A DNA stretch of 42,238 bases. It comes from Candidatus Aphodosoma intestinipullorum. Lineage in GTDB: Bacteria; Bacteroidota; Bacteroidia; Bacteroidales; Paludibacteraceae. The DNA is taken from assembly GCA_017694515.1 (NCBI GenBank), contig JADIMV010000140.1:1-42238 (forward strand). Direction: 5' to 3'. Positions within the stretch are counted from its first letter, which is position 1; the number at the start of each line of letters is the position of its first letter. The notes under the pieces were generated by a model that worked only from the letters and a program-made list of their open reading frames with translations, made no database searches and was not told the DNA's origin. The position numbers and the translations under genes are program-made. This document shows, piece by piece, positions 19,397-29,734 of the stretch.

Positions 19397-20977
19397 TTAC
19401 TTCTCCTCCGTATTCTTTTTCGGGTAATCGATGGTGTAGTGCAGTCCCCGGCTCTCCTTGCGTGCCGTGGCCTGTTTGATGATGAGGTATGCCACCGATA
19501 TGCAGTTGCGCAGTTCGCAGATGTCGCGGCTCACGGTCGAGCGGTCGAAGAGGCTCTCCGTCTCGCGGAACAATATCTCGAGGCGAGCCTTGGCTCTTTG
19601 CAGACGCAGGTCGGAGCGCACTATGCCCACATAGGAGCTCATAATCTGCTGCACTTCCTTGAGGCTCTGAGTGATTAGCACCATCTCCTCAGGCCAGCTT
19701 GTACCCTCGTCGTCCCACTGCGGTATGTCGTCGCGCAGCGTGATGGAGTCAATGCGCGAGATGGCGTGCTGTGCCGCCGCGTCGGCGTAGACTATGGCCT
19801 CAATCAGCGAGTTGGAGGCGAGGCGGTTAGCCCCGTGCAGTCCTGTGCATGAGCATTCTCCCGCCGCGTAGAGGCGGTTGATTGACGACTCGGCGTTGCC
19901 GTTTACCACAATGCCGCCGCACAGATAGTGAGCCGCCGGTGCCACGGGTATGTACTGCTTTGTGATGTCTATGCCGTAGGAGAGGCATTTCTCGTATATC
20001 ATCGGGAAGTGTTCGCGTGTCTCGTCGGCGGGCTTGTGGGTCACGTCGAGATATACGTGGTCTGTGCCTGCCATCTTCATCTCGTTGTCTATCGCCCGGG
20101 CCACTATGTCACGCGGCGCGAGCGACCCGCGCGGGTCATATTTCTCCATGAACGCCTCGCCCTTCGTTGTCTTCAGTATCGCGCCGTAGCCGCGCATGGC
20201 CTCAGTGATGAGGAACGACGGGCGCACGCCGGGGTGGTAGAACGCCGTGGGGTGGAACTGGACGAACTCCATGTCGCGTATCACGCCGCGTGCGCGGTGA
20301 ACCATGGCGATGCCGTCGCCCGTGGCGACAATCGGGTTGGTCGTCGTGGTGTACACATTGCCTATGCCTCCAGTGGCCAGCATCGTCACCTTGCCGAGGA
20401 ACGTGATGATGTCGTTCGTCTGTGTGTTGAGCGCGTACACGCCGTAGCACTCTATGTCAGGCGTGTGGCGTGTGACTATCTGGCCGAGATGGTGCTGTGT
20501 GATGATGTCTATTGCGAAGTGGTGGTCGAACACCTCGATGTTCGGATGGGCGTTGATGCGCTTTATCAGCGACTGCTGTATCTCCGCGCCTGTCGAGTCC
20601 TTGTGGTGCAGTATGCGGAACTCGCTGTGTCCCCCCTCGCGGTGCAGGTCGAACGAGCCGTCCGGCGCCTTGTCGAAGTCCACTCCCCATTCGAGCAGCT
20701 GCTTTATCTGGGCGGGGGCGTTGGTGACCACTTTCTTCACCGCCTCGATGTCGCATATTCCGTCGCCTGCGATGAGGGTGTCCTGTATGTGTTTCTCGTA
20801 ATTGTCTAATACGGTATTCGTTACTGACGATACACCGCCCTGTGCGAGTGCGGTGTTCGCTTCGTCCAGAGTGGTCTTGCAGAGTATCGCCACCTTGCCT
20901 TTGCCTGCCACTTTCAGGGCGAAGCTCATGCCGGCTATACCGCTGCCGACAACAATGAAGTCAAATTTGCGTACCAT
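19397..20977 (-). CDS. nadB: L-aspartate oxidase
   Basis: 'FDFIVVGSGIAGMSFALKVAGKGKVAILCK', 'ALAQGGVSSV', 'MEFVQFHPTAFYHPG', 'LITEAMRGYGAIL', 'GECSCTGLHGANRLASNSLIEAIVYA'. Confidence 0.95.
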   Translation of the reverse strand: MVRKFDFIVVGSGIAGMSFALKVAGKGKVAILCKTTLDEANTALAQGGVSSVTNTVLDNYEKHIQDTLIAGDGICDIEAVKKVVTNAPAQIKQLLEWGVDFDKAPDGSFDLHREGGHSEFRILHHKDSTGAEIQQSLIKRINAHPNIEVFDHHFAIDIITQHHLGQIVTRHTPDIECYGVYALNTQTNDIITFLGKVTMLATGGIGNVYTTTTNPIVATGDGIAMVHRARGVIRDMEFVQFHPTAFYHPGVRPSFLITEAMRGYGAILKTTKGEAFMEKYDPRGSLAPRDIVARAIDNEMKMAGTDHVYLDVTHKPADETREHFPMIYEKCLSYGIDITKQYIPVAPAAHYLCGGIVVNGNAESSINRLYAAGECSCTGLHGANRLASNSLIEAIVYADAAAQHAISRIDSITLRDDIPQWDDEGTSWPEEMVLITQSLKEVQQIMSSYVGIVRSDLRLQRAKARLEILFRETESLFDRSTVSRDICELRNCISVAYLIIKQATARKESRGLHYTIDYPKKNTEEK

Positions 20978-21090
20978 GGTTGTAATGCTATAAACAGAAT
21001 GCAAATTTATGGAAAATCAGCGATATGTGATGCGTATGACAATATAAATAATAGGGTTGGCCGCCAGACGGGCTGATTACGTGAATTAAG

Positions 21091-21215
21091 GTTAAAAACA
21101 CGTACTCTCCAACTGCCTTGCAAATACCTTCTCCTTACCCTCCGGCTATGGAGGAGATGGGGAGCGGCTTCGGGAGAGCTTCGGGACGGTTACGGCGAGA
21201 GTACGTGTTTTTAAC
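21091..21215 (-). repeat. Inverted-terminus element (family A, copy 1), 125 bp
   Basis: GTTAAAAACACGTACTCTC (21091-21109) and its exact reverse complement GAGAGTACGTGTTTTTAAC (21197-21215). The orientation assignment comes from CCAACTG beside the left arm versus CAGTTGG beside the right arm in copy 2. Confidence 0.9.
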
Positions 21216-21948
21216 TTTTATTTGCTGCCTGTATTCGGGCTGTACGGGGCTACGTGTCCATGGCGTGGAGAGGGGCGGGATTAACAGAATGTGTATCTGA
21301 CGGGGTGTTTATGTCCGTTTTCTGTCTCCACGTCATTTGCCTTCCGGCAGACACCCTGTCGACGGGCTGCTGCACGCCGGAAGTCCCTCGGTTTACCCCT
21401 GTCAGTCCCCTAAATTCAGGTGATTTTCCATTTAGATATTTTTAGCTTATTTTCTTTCGTGCGATGACTCACGGTTATAGATGTTTTTGTAAATTTGCAT
21501 ATTGCAGTCAGAGTACGGTGTAAGGGCTTTGTAGCTTAGAGATTTCTTTTGGGCAATGAGGTAAATACACCGTTACAATGGTATGCTGAAACCGTTAAAT
21601 TAAGAAATATGCATTGAGGCGGCAGTTATTTGTGCAACGGGATGTTTGCATATTTAAGCTGTTGATGCAGTGTGTGTTGTGATGCCGATGCCGCATATTC
21701 GGGATGGTTCTGTGACTTAAAATGTTAAGTTAAAAAGATACTGGGTCAAATTCCCGATGTGCGTTTAATCCGTCAGTTAACGTTTTGCTTTTCTGCAAGA
21801 TAGTGGCGGATGTGTATGCGGATTGACGGGTCGGCTTTATGTTAAAACATTTCGGCGCTGTATTGCGGCGTTTCCTGTTGCCCGCAGTGCATGCTTTGAG
21901 GCCGGAATTTTAGCGGTATGATGTTTTGATATGGTGAGAAAATACGAT

Positions 21949-24900
21949 ATGATAAGAAAAAAACTGTTGCTTTTGCTTTTTGTTGTGGCGGGGTGTTGTG
22001 CGCAGGTGTCCGCTCAGACGGATGGCTATGCGTGTGATTTCGAGGATGCCGGGGAGCTTGACAACTGGACTTGGAACTCCGGAAGGCCGGGCCTTACGGA
22101 GAATGTGTGGGTTGTCGGCGACGCGGTGAACAACGGCGGCGAGAAATCCCTCTACATCTCTGCCGACGGAGGGAAAAGCGCGGGCTATGTGAAGAGCGCA
22201 AATACGGTCATCTCATACAGGATTTTAGAGCTGAAGGCCGGCGAGTACGAGCTTTCGTTCGACTGGCAGGCCGGTGGCTATCAGAACTTCGGCAAGAACG
22301 ATGCGATGTATGTCTGCTGGATTCCTGAAGGCTCTGCGGATGTCGACAGTAAGGCTACGGAGGCTCTTCCGAACTGGATAGAGCAACAGGCATTGGAATT
22401 CAACGTATTGAAGGCAGGCAAGAACACGACCTCCAAGCCTCTTTATTCATCCACGTGGCAGTCGTCATATACGACCATAACGACTGACGGCTCGCGCTAT
22501 ATGCTTGTCTTTGCGTGGAACAACTCGGCAGTGGGTGGGGTGAATCCCGGTGCCTGTGTCGACAATATAAATATAATCCCATCGAGTTCGTGCCAAAGGC
22601 CGTCGAATGTGACGATAGTGCCGGACGGCACGGATGTGGTGATAAGCTGGGACGGGCTGGCCGACTCTTACGATGTGCGCTGCAAATCGTCCAACGATGC
22701 TGAATGGCAGGAGTTCAATGTCACAGCCAAGACCCTGAGGGTCTCCGGCATGAACGAAGGTCTTATAGACGTATATATACGCTCCAACTGCGGCGATTTG
22801 CATAGCGGATGGCAATATTCGAACAAGTTCGTCTTCTTCCCCGGCACGCGCTGCATAGACTATTTGCAGATAGGTGCGGACAACTGTTCCTATGGTTCTC
22901 TGAAGGACGGCAAATGGAATCACGGCATTACCGACAACGGATATGCCGACTCCACAAGCCGCCACACCATACACTATTCGCGCATGGAGACCGACCCGCG
23001 CACCAACAACGGACTTAAGACTGTGCCGGACGACGAAGTGGCTTCAGTGCGTCTCGGCAACTGGTGTACAGGCAGCCAGATGGACCGGATAGAATACAAG
23101 TTTACGGTAGATGCGAAAGAGAACGCCATCCTGCTGCTGAAATATGCCTGCGTGCTGCAAGACCCGGATCATGACGATGCGAACCAGCCGCGTTTCACTC
23201 TCGATGTGCTCGGTGAGGATGGGAAGTCAGTCTCGATGGACGGCCAGCACTGCGCCTCTGTGGACTTCATAGCCGGTGTCACTACGAGTGACGACCCGAA
23301 TGACAAATGGAATCTGATAACGAAACCTCTCGACGGCGGTGAGACAGATAAGATATATTGGAAGGACTGGACTACCGTCGGCATCAACCTCGACAGGTTC
23401 GACGGCGAGGAACTGACCGTACAGGTGACCTCCTATGACTGCGCCGAGGGTGCGCATTACGGCTACGCCTATTTCGCCATAAGCTGCGACGGCGGACAGA
23501 TTACTACATTGGGCTGCAGCAGTGACCCTTATGTCACTTATGTGGCTCCCGAAGGCTTCGATTATAAATGGTACAGGAAGGACGATACGGAAAAGGCTGA
23601 AATCCTGAGCGACAGCATCAGCCTGACCCGCCCGGCCGATGACATGACTGTCTATGTCTGCGATGTCATACAGAAGACAAACCCCGACTGTTATTTCACT
23701 CTGGAAGCCATCAACGAGCCGCGTTTCCCGCTTATCGATGCCAAGCTGGCTCACAGGATGGAGAACTGTCAGAACATAGTGAAGTGCGAGTCGAACGATA
23801 CGCGTATAGTCATTGTGAAGGACAACGGCAGCGATACGGTCACTACGGAAGAGGTGTGTGACAGCGTGGTGTGGGTATTCGGCGACCCTGACAACGGCGG
23901 CTACCGCACTACCGAATGGGCACCGGAATACGTATTCCCCGATAATGTTTCGGGACGGGTGCCTGTTACCCTGACCGCATATCTTGCCGCTTGTGAGGAG
24001 GTGGAGACGTTCATGTTTGATTTGCCTGCTCTCGACATACACCGCGATACGGTGCATGAGGTGATGTGTGACGACGTGCCGTTCGTCTGGCGCGGTGAGG
24101 AGTACAGCACGCCCGGACTCTTCAGCGACACTTTGCAGTCCACTGTCACCATGTGCGACTCCATCAAGTTCCTTGACCTTGTGGCAAGCGATTCCGATAC
24201 TGTCAGATTTGACACGACGATATGCTCCGGCGACCTGCCGTATGTCCTTAACGGGAAGGAGTTCTGGTCTTCAGGACTTTGTTCGGACACACTCTCTACC
24301 TATATGGGGTGCGACTCTGTCGTGCTTGTAAATCTGACCGTCAATGAGTCGCTTGTCATCGATATGACTAACGAGTTCAATGTCTGTGCCGATGCAGGAG
24401 AGCTTGACATACCTATCGACATTCGTTCGGGCATGATTTCGGCCTATGACCTGACCTTCGAGAACAGCGATGCCGCGTCGATGGAGACGGCGGACGAGCC
24501 TGTCGAAAACTCTCAGGTCGTGATTGCCATCCCCGATGATCTGAAGCCTAACCGCTATAAGGGACGGATAGTGTTCCAGAACCTCGAGTGCGGGAATGAC
24601 ACTGCCGATATAATAATAAATGTAAGCTATCCAGACAGCCTGCTTATGCAGAGGTGGAATGATGTCATCGGCATACGCAACTCAAGTTACAACGGCGGCT
24701 ATACGTTCGAGTCATACCAGTGGTATAAGGACGGTGAGCCGATTGACGGACAGACCGGCGCGAACCTCTATCTGCCTGATGGCCTTGATTTCGGCGCACA
24801 GTACAATGCCAAAGTCAGGCGTGCGGATGATCAGGTCGAGGCGTTTATTTGCCCGATAGTTCCGGAGGAGTTCCCCGAAAGCGGTATAGAAGTTGTGCCT

Positions 24901-25119
24901 ACCGTCTCATTTACGGGCGGTACTGTGCAGATAAGTTCCAAAGGTGCTGCCGCCGGTACGGCTCGCCTGTGGACCATGACGGGCATGCTGGTGGAAAGCA
25001 TCCCGCTGGCGGACAGTGTGACGGATTTCTCCGCCCCCGATGTGCCCGGTACTTATATTCTGGAGATAAGGATGGACGACGGCTATACCCGGACGGAGAA
25101 ACTGATTGTACGGGAATAA
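21949..25119 (+). CDS. Large secreted surface protein with a probable type IX secretion C-terminal sorting domain
   Basis: Signal peptide 'MIRKKLLLLLFVVAGCCAQVSAQ', fibronectin-like 'RPSNVTIVPDGTDVVISWDGLADSYDVR', two 'TICSGDLPYVLNGKEFW...GCDSVVLVNLTV' modules, and C-terminal 'ARLWTMTGMLVESI...GTYILEIRMDDGYTRTEKLIVRE'. ORF opens at 21931. Confidence 0.86.
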   Translation: MIRKKLLLLLFVVAGCCAQVSAQTDGYACDFEDAGELDNWTWNSGRPGLTENVWVVGDAVNNGGEKSLYISADGGKSAGYVKSANTVISYRILELKAGEYELSFDWQAGGYQNFGKNDAMYVCWIPEGSADVDSKATEALPNWIEQQALEFNVLKAGKNTTSKPLYSSTWQSSYTTITTDGSRYMLVFAWNNSAVGGVNPGACVDNINIIPSSSCQRPSNVTIVPDGTDVVISWDGLADSYDVRCKSSNDAEWQEFNVTAKTLRVSGMNEGLIDVYIRSNCGDLHSGWQYSNKFVFFPGTRCIDYLQIGADNCSYGSLKDGKWNHGITDNGYADSTSRHTIHYSRMETDPRTNNGLKTVPDDEVASVRLGNWCTGSQMDRIEYKFTVDAKENAILLLKYACVLQDPDHDDANQPRFTLDVLGEDGKSVSMDGQHCASVDFIAGVTTSDDPNDKWNLITKPLDGGETDKIYWKDWTTVGINLDRFDGEELTVQVTSYDCAEGAHYGYAYFAISCDGGQITTLGCSSDPYVTYVAPEGFDYKWYRKDDTEKAEILSDSISLTRPADDMTVYVCDVIQKTNPDCYFTLEAINEPRFPLIDAKLAHRMENCQNIVKCESNDTRIVIVKDNGSDTVTTEEVCDSVVWVFGDPDNGGYRTTEWAPEYVFPDNVSGRVPVTLTAYLAACEEVETFMFDLPALDIHRDTVHEVMCDDVPFVWRGEEYSTPGLFSDTLQSTVTMCDSIKFLDLVASDSDTVRFDTTICSGDLPYVLNGKEFWSSGLCSDTLSTYMGCDSVVLVNLTVNESLVIDMTNEFNVCADAGELDIPIDIRSGMISAYDLTFENSDAASMETADEPVENSQVVIAIPDDLKPNRYKGRIVFQNLECGNDTADIIINVSYPDSLLMQRWNDVIGIRNSSYNGGYTFESYQWYKDGEPIDGQTGANLYLPDGLDFGAQYNAKVRRADDQVEAFICPIVPEEFPESGIEVVPTVSFTGGTVQISSKGAAAGTARLWTMTGMLVESIPLADSVTDFSAPDVPGTYILEIRMDDGYTRTEKLIVRE

Positions 25120-25170
25120 GGCGTTTGCCCGAAGTGTTTAATGTTTATTATCAGGAGAATAATATATCCG

Positions 25171-28100
25171 ATGCAGAGATTTAAGATTTATATAGCAGGA
25201 CTTTTTACATTACTGTGCGCGGTTCAGCTCTCCGCGCAGAGCGGCAATGCGATAACTGTGCCATATACCATAGATTTTGAGAACCCGACTGAAAACCAGA
25301 ACTGGGTGACCGATGATGCTGTCGGTACTGACCGGTGTACAGATAAATGGTATATCGGCAGTGCGCCCGGTGCCGCCCTCGATGGGGCGAACTCTCTCTA
25401 CATATCGTGTGACGGGGGTAAGACCGCCGAATATTGCACCGAGCGTAACATCGTGGTGGCGTACCGCCTTGTTGAACTGCCGGCAGGAAATTACAACCTG
25501 TCTTTCGACTGGAAGAACCTTGCCCCGGAGTCGTCTCCGCAAAGCGGCCTGTACTGCGTCATTTATGATTTATCCTCGTATGATGGAGAACTGCCGGAGT
25601 CTTTCCCCGGAAGCGGTGATGTCAATGATGCAATGTATCTGGTAGACCAAAAGCAGTGTACGATGGCAGACGGTACTACGATGACATGCATGAAAGGCTC
25701 GCAGGAATGGCTCAATGCAATTACTAATTTTACCGTACAGGGGAACAATTCCACTATGGTCATAGCGTTCGTTTGGGTCAATGATGAGCGTAATGAGCAG
25801 GCATTCCCTATCGCCGCTTGTGTGGACAATATACAGATATCCAGCGCGAATTGCTTCGTTCCTACGGGTCTCATGGTGGACGGCGGCTGCGACTCCATCG
25901 GTCTTTCGTGGACCGGATCTTCCATGTCCTACGAGCTTCAGTACCGCCCCGCAGATGCAGAGCAGTGGCGCAGCATAAAGGATATTGTAGAGACCGAGTA
26001 TAAGCTCCCTCCGATGGATGAGGGACTGTATGATTTCCGCGTACGTGCGGTCTGTTCAGAGGATATGGTGAGCGCATGGGTCTCGCTTTATTCCGAACTT
26101 GTTTTCTGCCCCGAAAATCACTGTATAGACTATATAGATTTCTACTCTCCGAACGTACATTTCTACGAAGCGGCGATTGCAGACAATGCCATAGGCTCTT
26201 ATTCTGAGTTGGCCGGTCCGATAGATTACGGTACAAATGAACAGGCAAGCCGTCATACGGTCTATTGGAAGCGCAATGAATATGACCCCCGCACTCAGTA
26301 TAAGCTGAAAACCATACCTGACGGAGAGTATGCCTCTGTCCGTATAGGTAACTGGGAAGCCTACGAGGGTCATGCTTACGGTGACCGTATAGAATACGAG
26401 TACACTGTCGATCCGGCCAAGCCTATCCTGATTCTGAAATATGCTATCGTATTGCAGAATCCTAATGATCCTACTCACCAACAGAAAGACCAGCCGTATT
26501 TTGAGTTGGCGGTAGTTGACAATAGTGGCAACGAGATAAACCCGGATTGCGGCAAGGTGGAGTTCTATGCGGACAAGAATGCCGAAGGGTGGAACTCATA
26601 TTGGCCAGATCCAAATGTTCAGACTGAGGTGATCGTTTGGAAAGACTGGACTACTATGGGATTGGATCTCAGCGGATATGCCGGCAATATAAGGATTCGT
26701 CTCACTGCGAGGGATTGCCTGCTGGGTGCGCACTACGGCTATGCCTATTTCACTCTCGGTTGTGCCGAGAAGGAACTGAAGAACGTCTCCTGCGGCGCAT
26801 CGGACAGCGTGAAGCTCGAAGCGCCGATGGGATTTGACTATGCATGGTTTCTCAATGCGCGTGGTGAGGACGGTTCTGACAATATAGACTGGAACGACAC
26901 CGTCAGCCATGAGCAGATACTCGGCGTAGAGCCCTCTGACGTGAACGAATATGTCTGCGTTGTTTCGCAGACGGAGAAGCCCGGGTGTTCTTTCCAGATA
27001 CGTTCGACAGTCTCGCCGCGCGAACCGTATGCCGGAATCGGATGGCGGTTTGTGCCGAAGGAGTGTACCAACATTGTCCAGCTGATAAACAACAGCCAGG
27101 TCATATCCTTCGACAGCAATGGCGATACAATCTATACCGGAGAGCCGACAGAGACAGCATATTGGGATTTCTTCGACGGCAATCCTGTCTATGAGGAGAA
27201 TCCTACATACGTAATGCCGGCAGAAGGCGGACAGCTGAAGGTCTCGCTTAAGGCGGGCATAGCGGGCGATGCGTGCGTGGATGATACGATTGTGATTATT
27301 GACGTGCCGTCCATCCTCACTCCCGATTCCGTAATAGACACCACTATATGTGGCGGGTACAGCGTGCAATTCGCCGGGCAATCTTATGGAGAGACTGGCA
27401 TATACTATGACTCCTGTGTGAATAGAGCCGGATGCGACAGTGTCGTCATATTGAATCTGAAAGTGCGTGACCGTATTCCTGATGTCGATGTGGTGGACAC
27501 CATCTGTTTCGGAGAGACATATTATGTGGGCTGGCGTGAGTATACATCCGGCGGAGTGTTTGATGATATAATAATTACCAGTGCGAACGGATGCGACAGT
27601 ATTGTCAATCTCCGGCTGACAGTTCTGGAGGAGGTGACTTTCTCGTATGAGGTGAAAGATGAGGTTGGTTTGCCCAACTCCGGTGAGATAATAATAAAGG
27701 ATGCACCTGACGGCTATACGTACAGTGTGAACGGTGAGATGGGAGGTTCGTTGACCGGACTCGAAGGCGGTATATATAAGGTGGTAGTCTTCGCAGGTGA
27801 GGGCACTCACATCTGTCAGAGCGATACGGCTGTGATAGAGGTGAAGAAAGTGTGCTCCACTGTCGAGGTAGACACGGACTCCTCGTTCCATGTATGCGCA
27901 GATGTCGAGAAACTTTCCATCCCGTTTGATATTGTCGAGGGCGCACTGTCGCGGATTGACGTGAAGTATGGCGACAAGGCCAAGAGCGCGGGTTTTGAGG
28001 ATATATCGTTAGACCCGGGTGCTAATGCTGTCGACCTCTTCCTCCCTGAGGCGGTCAGGCCGGATACATACGATGCTTCCCTTGATTTCATCGATCCTAT

Positions 28101-28629
28101 ATGCGATACGATTTCTTATCCTGTGACGTTCGATGTCTACTATGCCCCTGGGATAGTCCGGCAGAAATGGAACAATGTGCTCGCCGTGCAGAACAGCGGC
28201 TACAACGGAGGGTTTGACTTCTCCGCATTCCAGTGGTATAAGAACGGTGAACCCATATCGGGCGAGGTCTCTTCCGTACTCTATCTTGGAGAAGGGGTGT
28301 CGTTCGATATAAACGATGTCTATCATGTACTGCTGACGCGTGCGGATGATGAGGTGTCGATGCCGTCATGCCCTGTCACACTTGTGCAGAAAGAAGACAT
28401 AAGCGCATATCCGCAGCAGACGGTTGTGCCGGCCGGTGCGCCGCTGAAAATAGCGAATGTCCAGTCTGACGTGTCTGTCGCGCTGTACAGTGTGTCGGGT
28501 ATGCTCTGTTATACCGGCACTGTGGATGCTTACTCAGACCAGATTGTGATGCCGGAAACTGTTGGCGTATATGTCATGGTCTTGAAAAACGGAGAAACAG
28601 AAAAATATTATAAAATATTGGTAAGATAA
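25171..28629 (+). CDS. Large secreted surface protein, paralogue of the preceding gene, with a probable T9SS sorting domain
   Basis: Same layout as 21949..25119: 'CIDYI..', 'YEYTVDPAKPILILKYAIVLQNP', 'GAHYGYAYFTLGC', 'TICGGYSVQFAGQSYGETGIYYDSCVNRAGCDSVVILNLKV', C-terminal 'ALYSVSGMLCYTGTVDAYSDQIVMPETVGVYVMVLKNGETEKYYKILVR'. ORF opens at 25141. Confidence 0.87.
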   Translation: MQRFKIYIAGLFTLLCAVQLSAQSGNAITVPYTIDFENPTENQNWVTDDAVGTDRCTDKWYIGSAPGAALDGANSLYISCDGGKTAEYCTERNIVVAYRLVELPAGNYNLSFDWKNLAPESSPQSGLYCVIYDLSSYDGELPESFPGSGDVNDAMYLVDQKQCTMADGTTMTCMKGSQEWLNAITNFTVQGNNSTMVIAFVWVNDERNEQAFPIAACVDNIQISSANCFVPTGLMVDGGCDSIGLSWTGSSMSYELQYRPADAEQWRSIKDIVETEYKLPPMDEGLYDFRVRAVCSEDMVSAWVSLYSELVFCPENHCIDYIDFYSPNVHFYEAAIADNAIGSYSELAGPIDYGTNEQASRHTVYWKRNEYDPRTQYKLKTIPDGEYASVRIGNWEAYEGHAYGDRIEYEYTVDPAKPILILKYAIVLQNPNDPTHQQKDQPYFELAVVDNSGNEINPDCGKVEFYADKNAEGWNSYWPDPNVQTEVIVWKDWTTMGLDLSGYAGNIRIRLTARDCLLGAHYGYAYFTLGCAEKELKNVSCGASDSVKLEAPMGFDYAWFLNARGEDGSDNIDWNDTVSHEQILGVEPSDVNEYVCVVSQTEKPGCSFQIRSTVSPREPYAGIGWRFVPKECTNIVQLINNSQVISFDSNGDTIYTGEPTETAYWDFFDGNPVYEENPTYVMPAEGGQLKVSLKAGIAGDACVDDTIVIIDVPSILTPDSVIDTTICGGYSVQFAGQSYGETGIYYDSCVNRAGCDSVVILNLKVRDRIPDVDVVDTICFGETYYVGWREYTSGGVFDDIIITSANGCDSIVNLRLTVLEEVTFSYEVKDEVGLPNSGEIIIKDAPDGYTYSVNGEMGGSLTGLEGGIYKVVVFAGEGTHICQSDTAVIEVKKVCSTVEVDTDSSFHVCADVEKLSIPFDIVEGALSRIDVKYGDKAKSAGFEDISLDPGANAVDLFLPEAVRPDTYDASLDFIDPICDTISYPVTFDVYYAPGIVRQKWNNVLAVQNSGYNGGFDFSAFQWYKNGEPISGEVSSVLYLGEGVSFDINDVYHVLLTRADDEVSMPSCPVTLVQKEDISAYPQQTVVPAGAPLKIANVQSDVSVALYSVSGMLCYTGTVDAYSDQIVMPETVGVYVMVLKNGETEKYYKILVR

Positions 28630-28641
28630 ATTTTTAATACT

Positions 28642-29553
28642 ATGAAAAGAGGACACGCATTATTGATTTTGCTGTTGCTGCCCTTGGCAGTGATGTCGCA
28701 GAGACTTGTGCAGAAAGGCAACTTTTTCACGATGTGGGTTTCCGGCGGGTATTCCAACTTCATGCACACCATCCCGGATACGAAGGCCGATGGCCTTGGC
28801 GGCGGTGCGCTCGGTGTGGGATATGAGTACCAGTACGGCAAGTTCTTCCTTAACCTCGGTGCCGAGTTTTCGTATCTGAACTCCATTTCGTCAATGAATA
28901 TGGATCAGTACACTATCGACGGTGTAGATACGGAGGGACAACAGATGGAATACCACTACAACTTCAGCCAGTTCAATGACCTGCACTCTGCGGGCTATGT
29001 TTCTGTGCCTTTTGCCCTCGGCTTCAAGACGAACTATTTCTATATGTCGGTCGGTGCAAAGTTGGGTTATGCCGTGATGGGTTCAAGCAAGACTACTGCC
29101 AAGTTCACTACGACAAGTACTTATAAAGAGTTTTTTGAGGATTTTGAAGGTATGCCGGATCATTTCCTTGGGGAATATTCATCCTCTGCCACAGAGCAAG
29201 TGCCGTATAACCTCAATGTCAGCGGCACATTTGAGATGGGCTGGTACATAGGCCCGGATCTCGGCGACAAGAAAGCAAAGTGGAGATACAAGCTCGGTGT
29301 CTTTGCTGAGTACGGCTTCCTCTCGATGCACAGCAGCGAAAACGCTGGGGATGTACTGACTGTCAATCCGGAGAACCTGACGGATGTAGCTGTGCGTCCG
29401 CTTTTCCTGAGGACTCCGACTAAGGATTATTCCATCAATCCGCTCTATGTAGGCGTGAAGTTTACAGCCCTGCTGCGTCTGCCTGATAAGGAGTTCTGCT
29501 TCTGTATCGACGGTCACACTAAGGCTAAACGTATAAAGACCAAGAAGAGATAA
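28642..29553 (+). CDS. Outer-membrane beta-barrel protein
   Basis: Signal peptide 'MKRGHALLILLLLPLAVMSQ', alternating amphipathic strands ('GGGALGVGYEYQYGKFFLNLGAEFSYLN', 'GYVSVPFALGFKTNYFYMSVGAKLGYAV'). 12 bp after the upstream gene. Confidence 0.8.
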   Translation: MKRGHALLILLLLPLAVMSQRLVQKGNFFTMWVSGGYSNFMHTIPDTKADGLGGGALGVGYEYQYGKFFLNLGAEFSYLNSISSMNMDQYTIDGVDTEGQQMEYHYNFSQFNDLHSAGYVSVPFALGFKTNYFYMSVGAKLGYAVMGSSKTTAKFTTTSTYKEFFEDFEGMPDHFLGEYSSSATEQVPYNLNVSGTFEMGWYIGPDLGDKKAKWRYKLGVFAEYGFLSMHSSENAGDVLTVNPENLTDVAVRPLFLRTPTKDYSINPLYVGVKFTALLRLPDKEFCFCIDGHTKAKRIKTKKR

Positions 29554-29666
29554 TCGGGTAATGAGGCTTTGTCTGTCCGGTTATTCCTGCCGGACGGACA
29601 AGGGCTTTATTCCTTCTTCGGGTTTCCCGATATTTTTTTTGCGTATCCTGCTTTTTAATATAGAAA

Positions 29667-29716
29667 GCGGGGGGCGATTGTGGGTTTTTCCCATTGTCGC
29701 TCCCCGTTTTGTGTTT
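29667..29716. terminator. Probable bidirectional terminator between convergent genes
   Basis: CGGGGGGCGATTGTGGG-TTTTT-CCCATTGTCGCTCCCCG followed by TTTT, between the barrel gene (+) and engB (-). The stem is imperfect. Confidence 0.6.
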
Positions 29717-29734
29717 CAGGTCGTTGCCTGGCTC

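Noticed and set aside
19928-20809. 293-aa plus-strand ORF opposite nadB
   Set aside because: Antisense to unmistakable L-aspartate oxidase.
26596-27891. 431-aa minus-strand ORF within the second surface protein
   Set aside because: Antisense to a well-supported paralogue; no coding signature.
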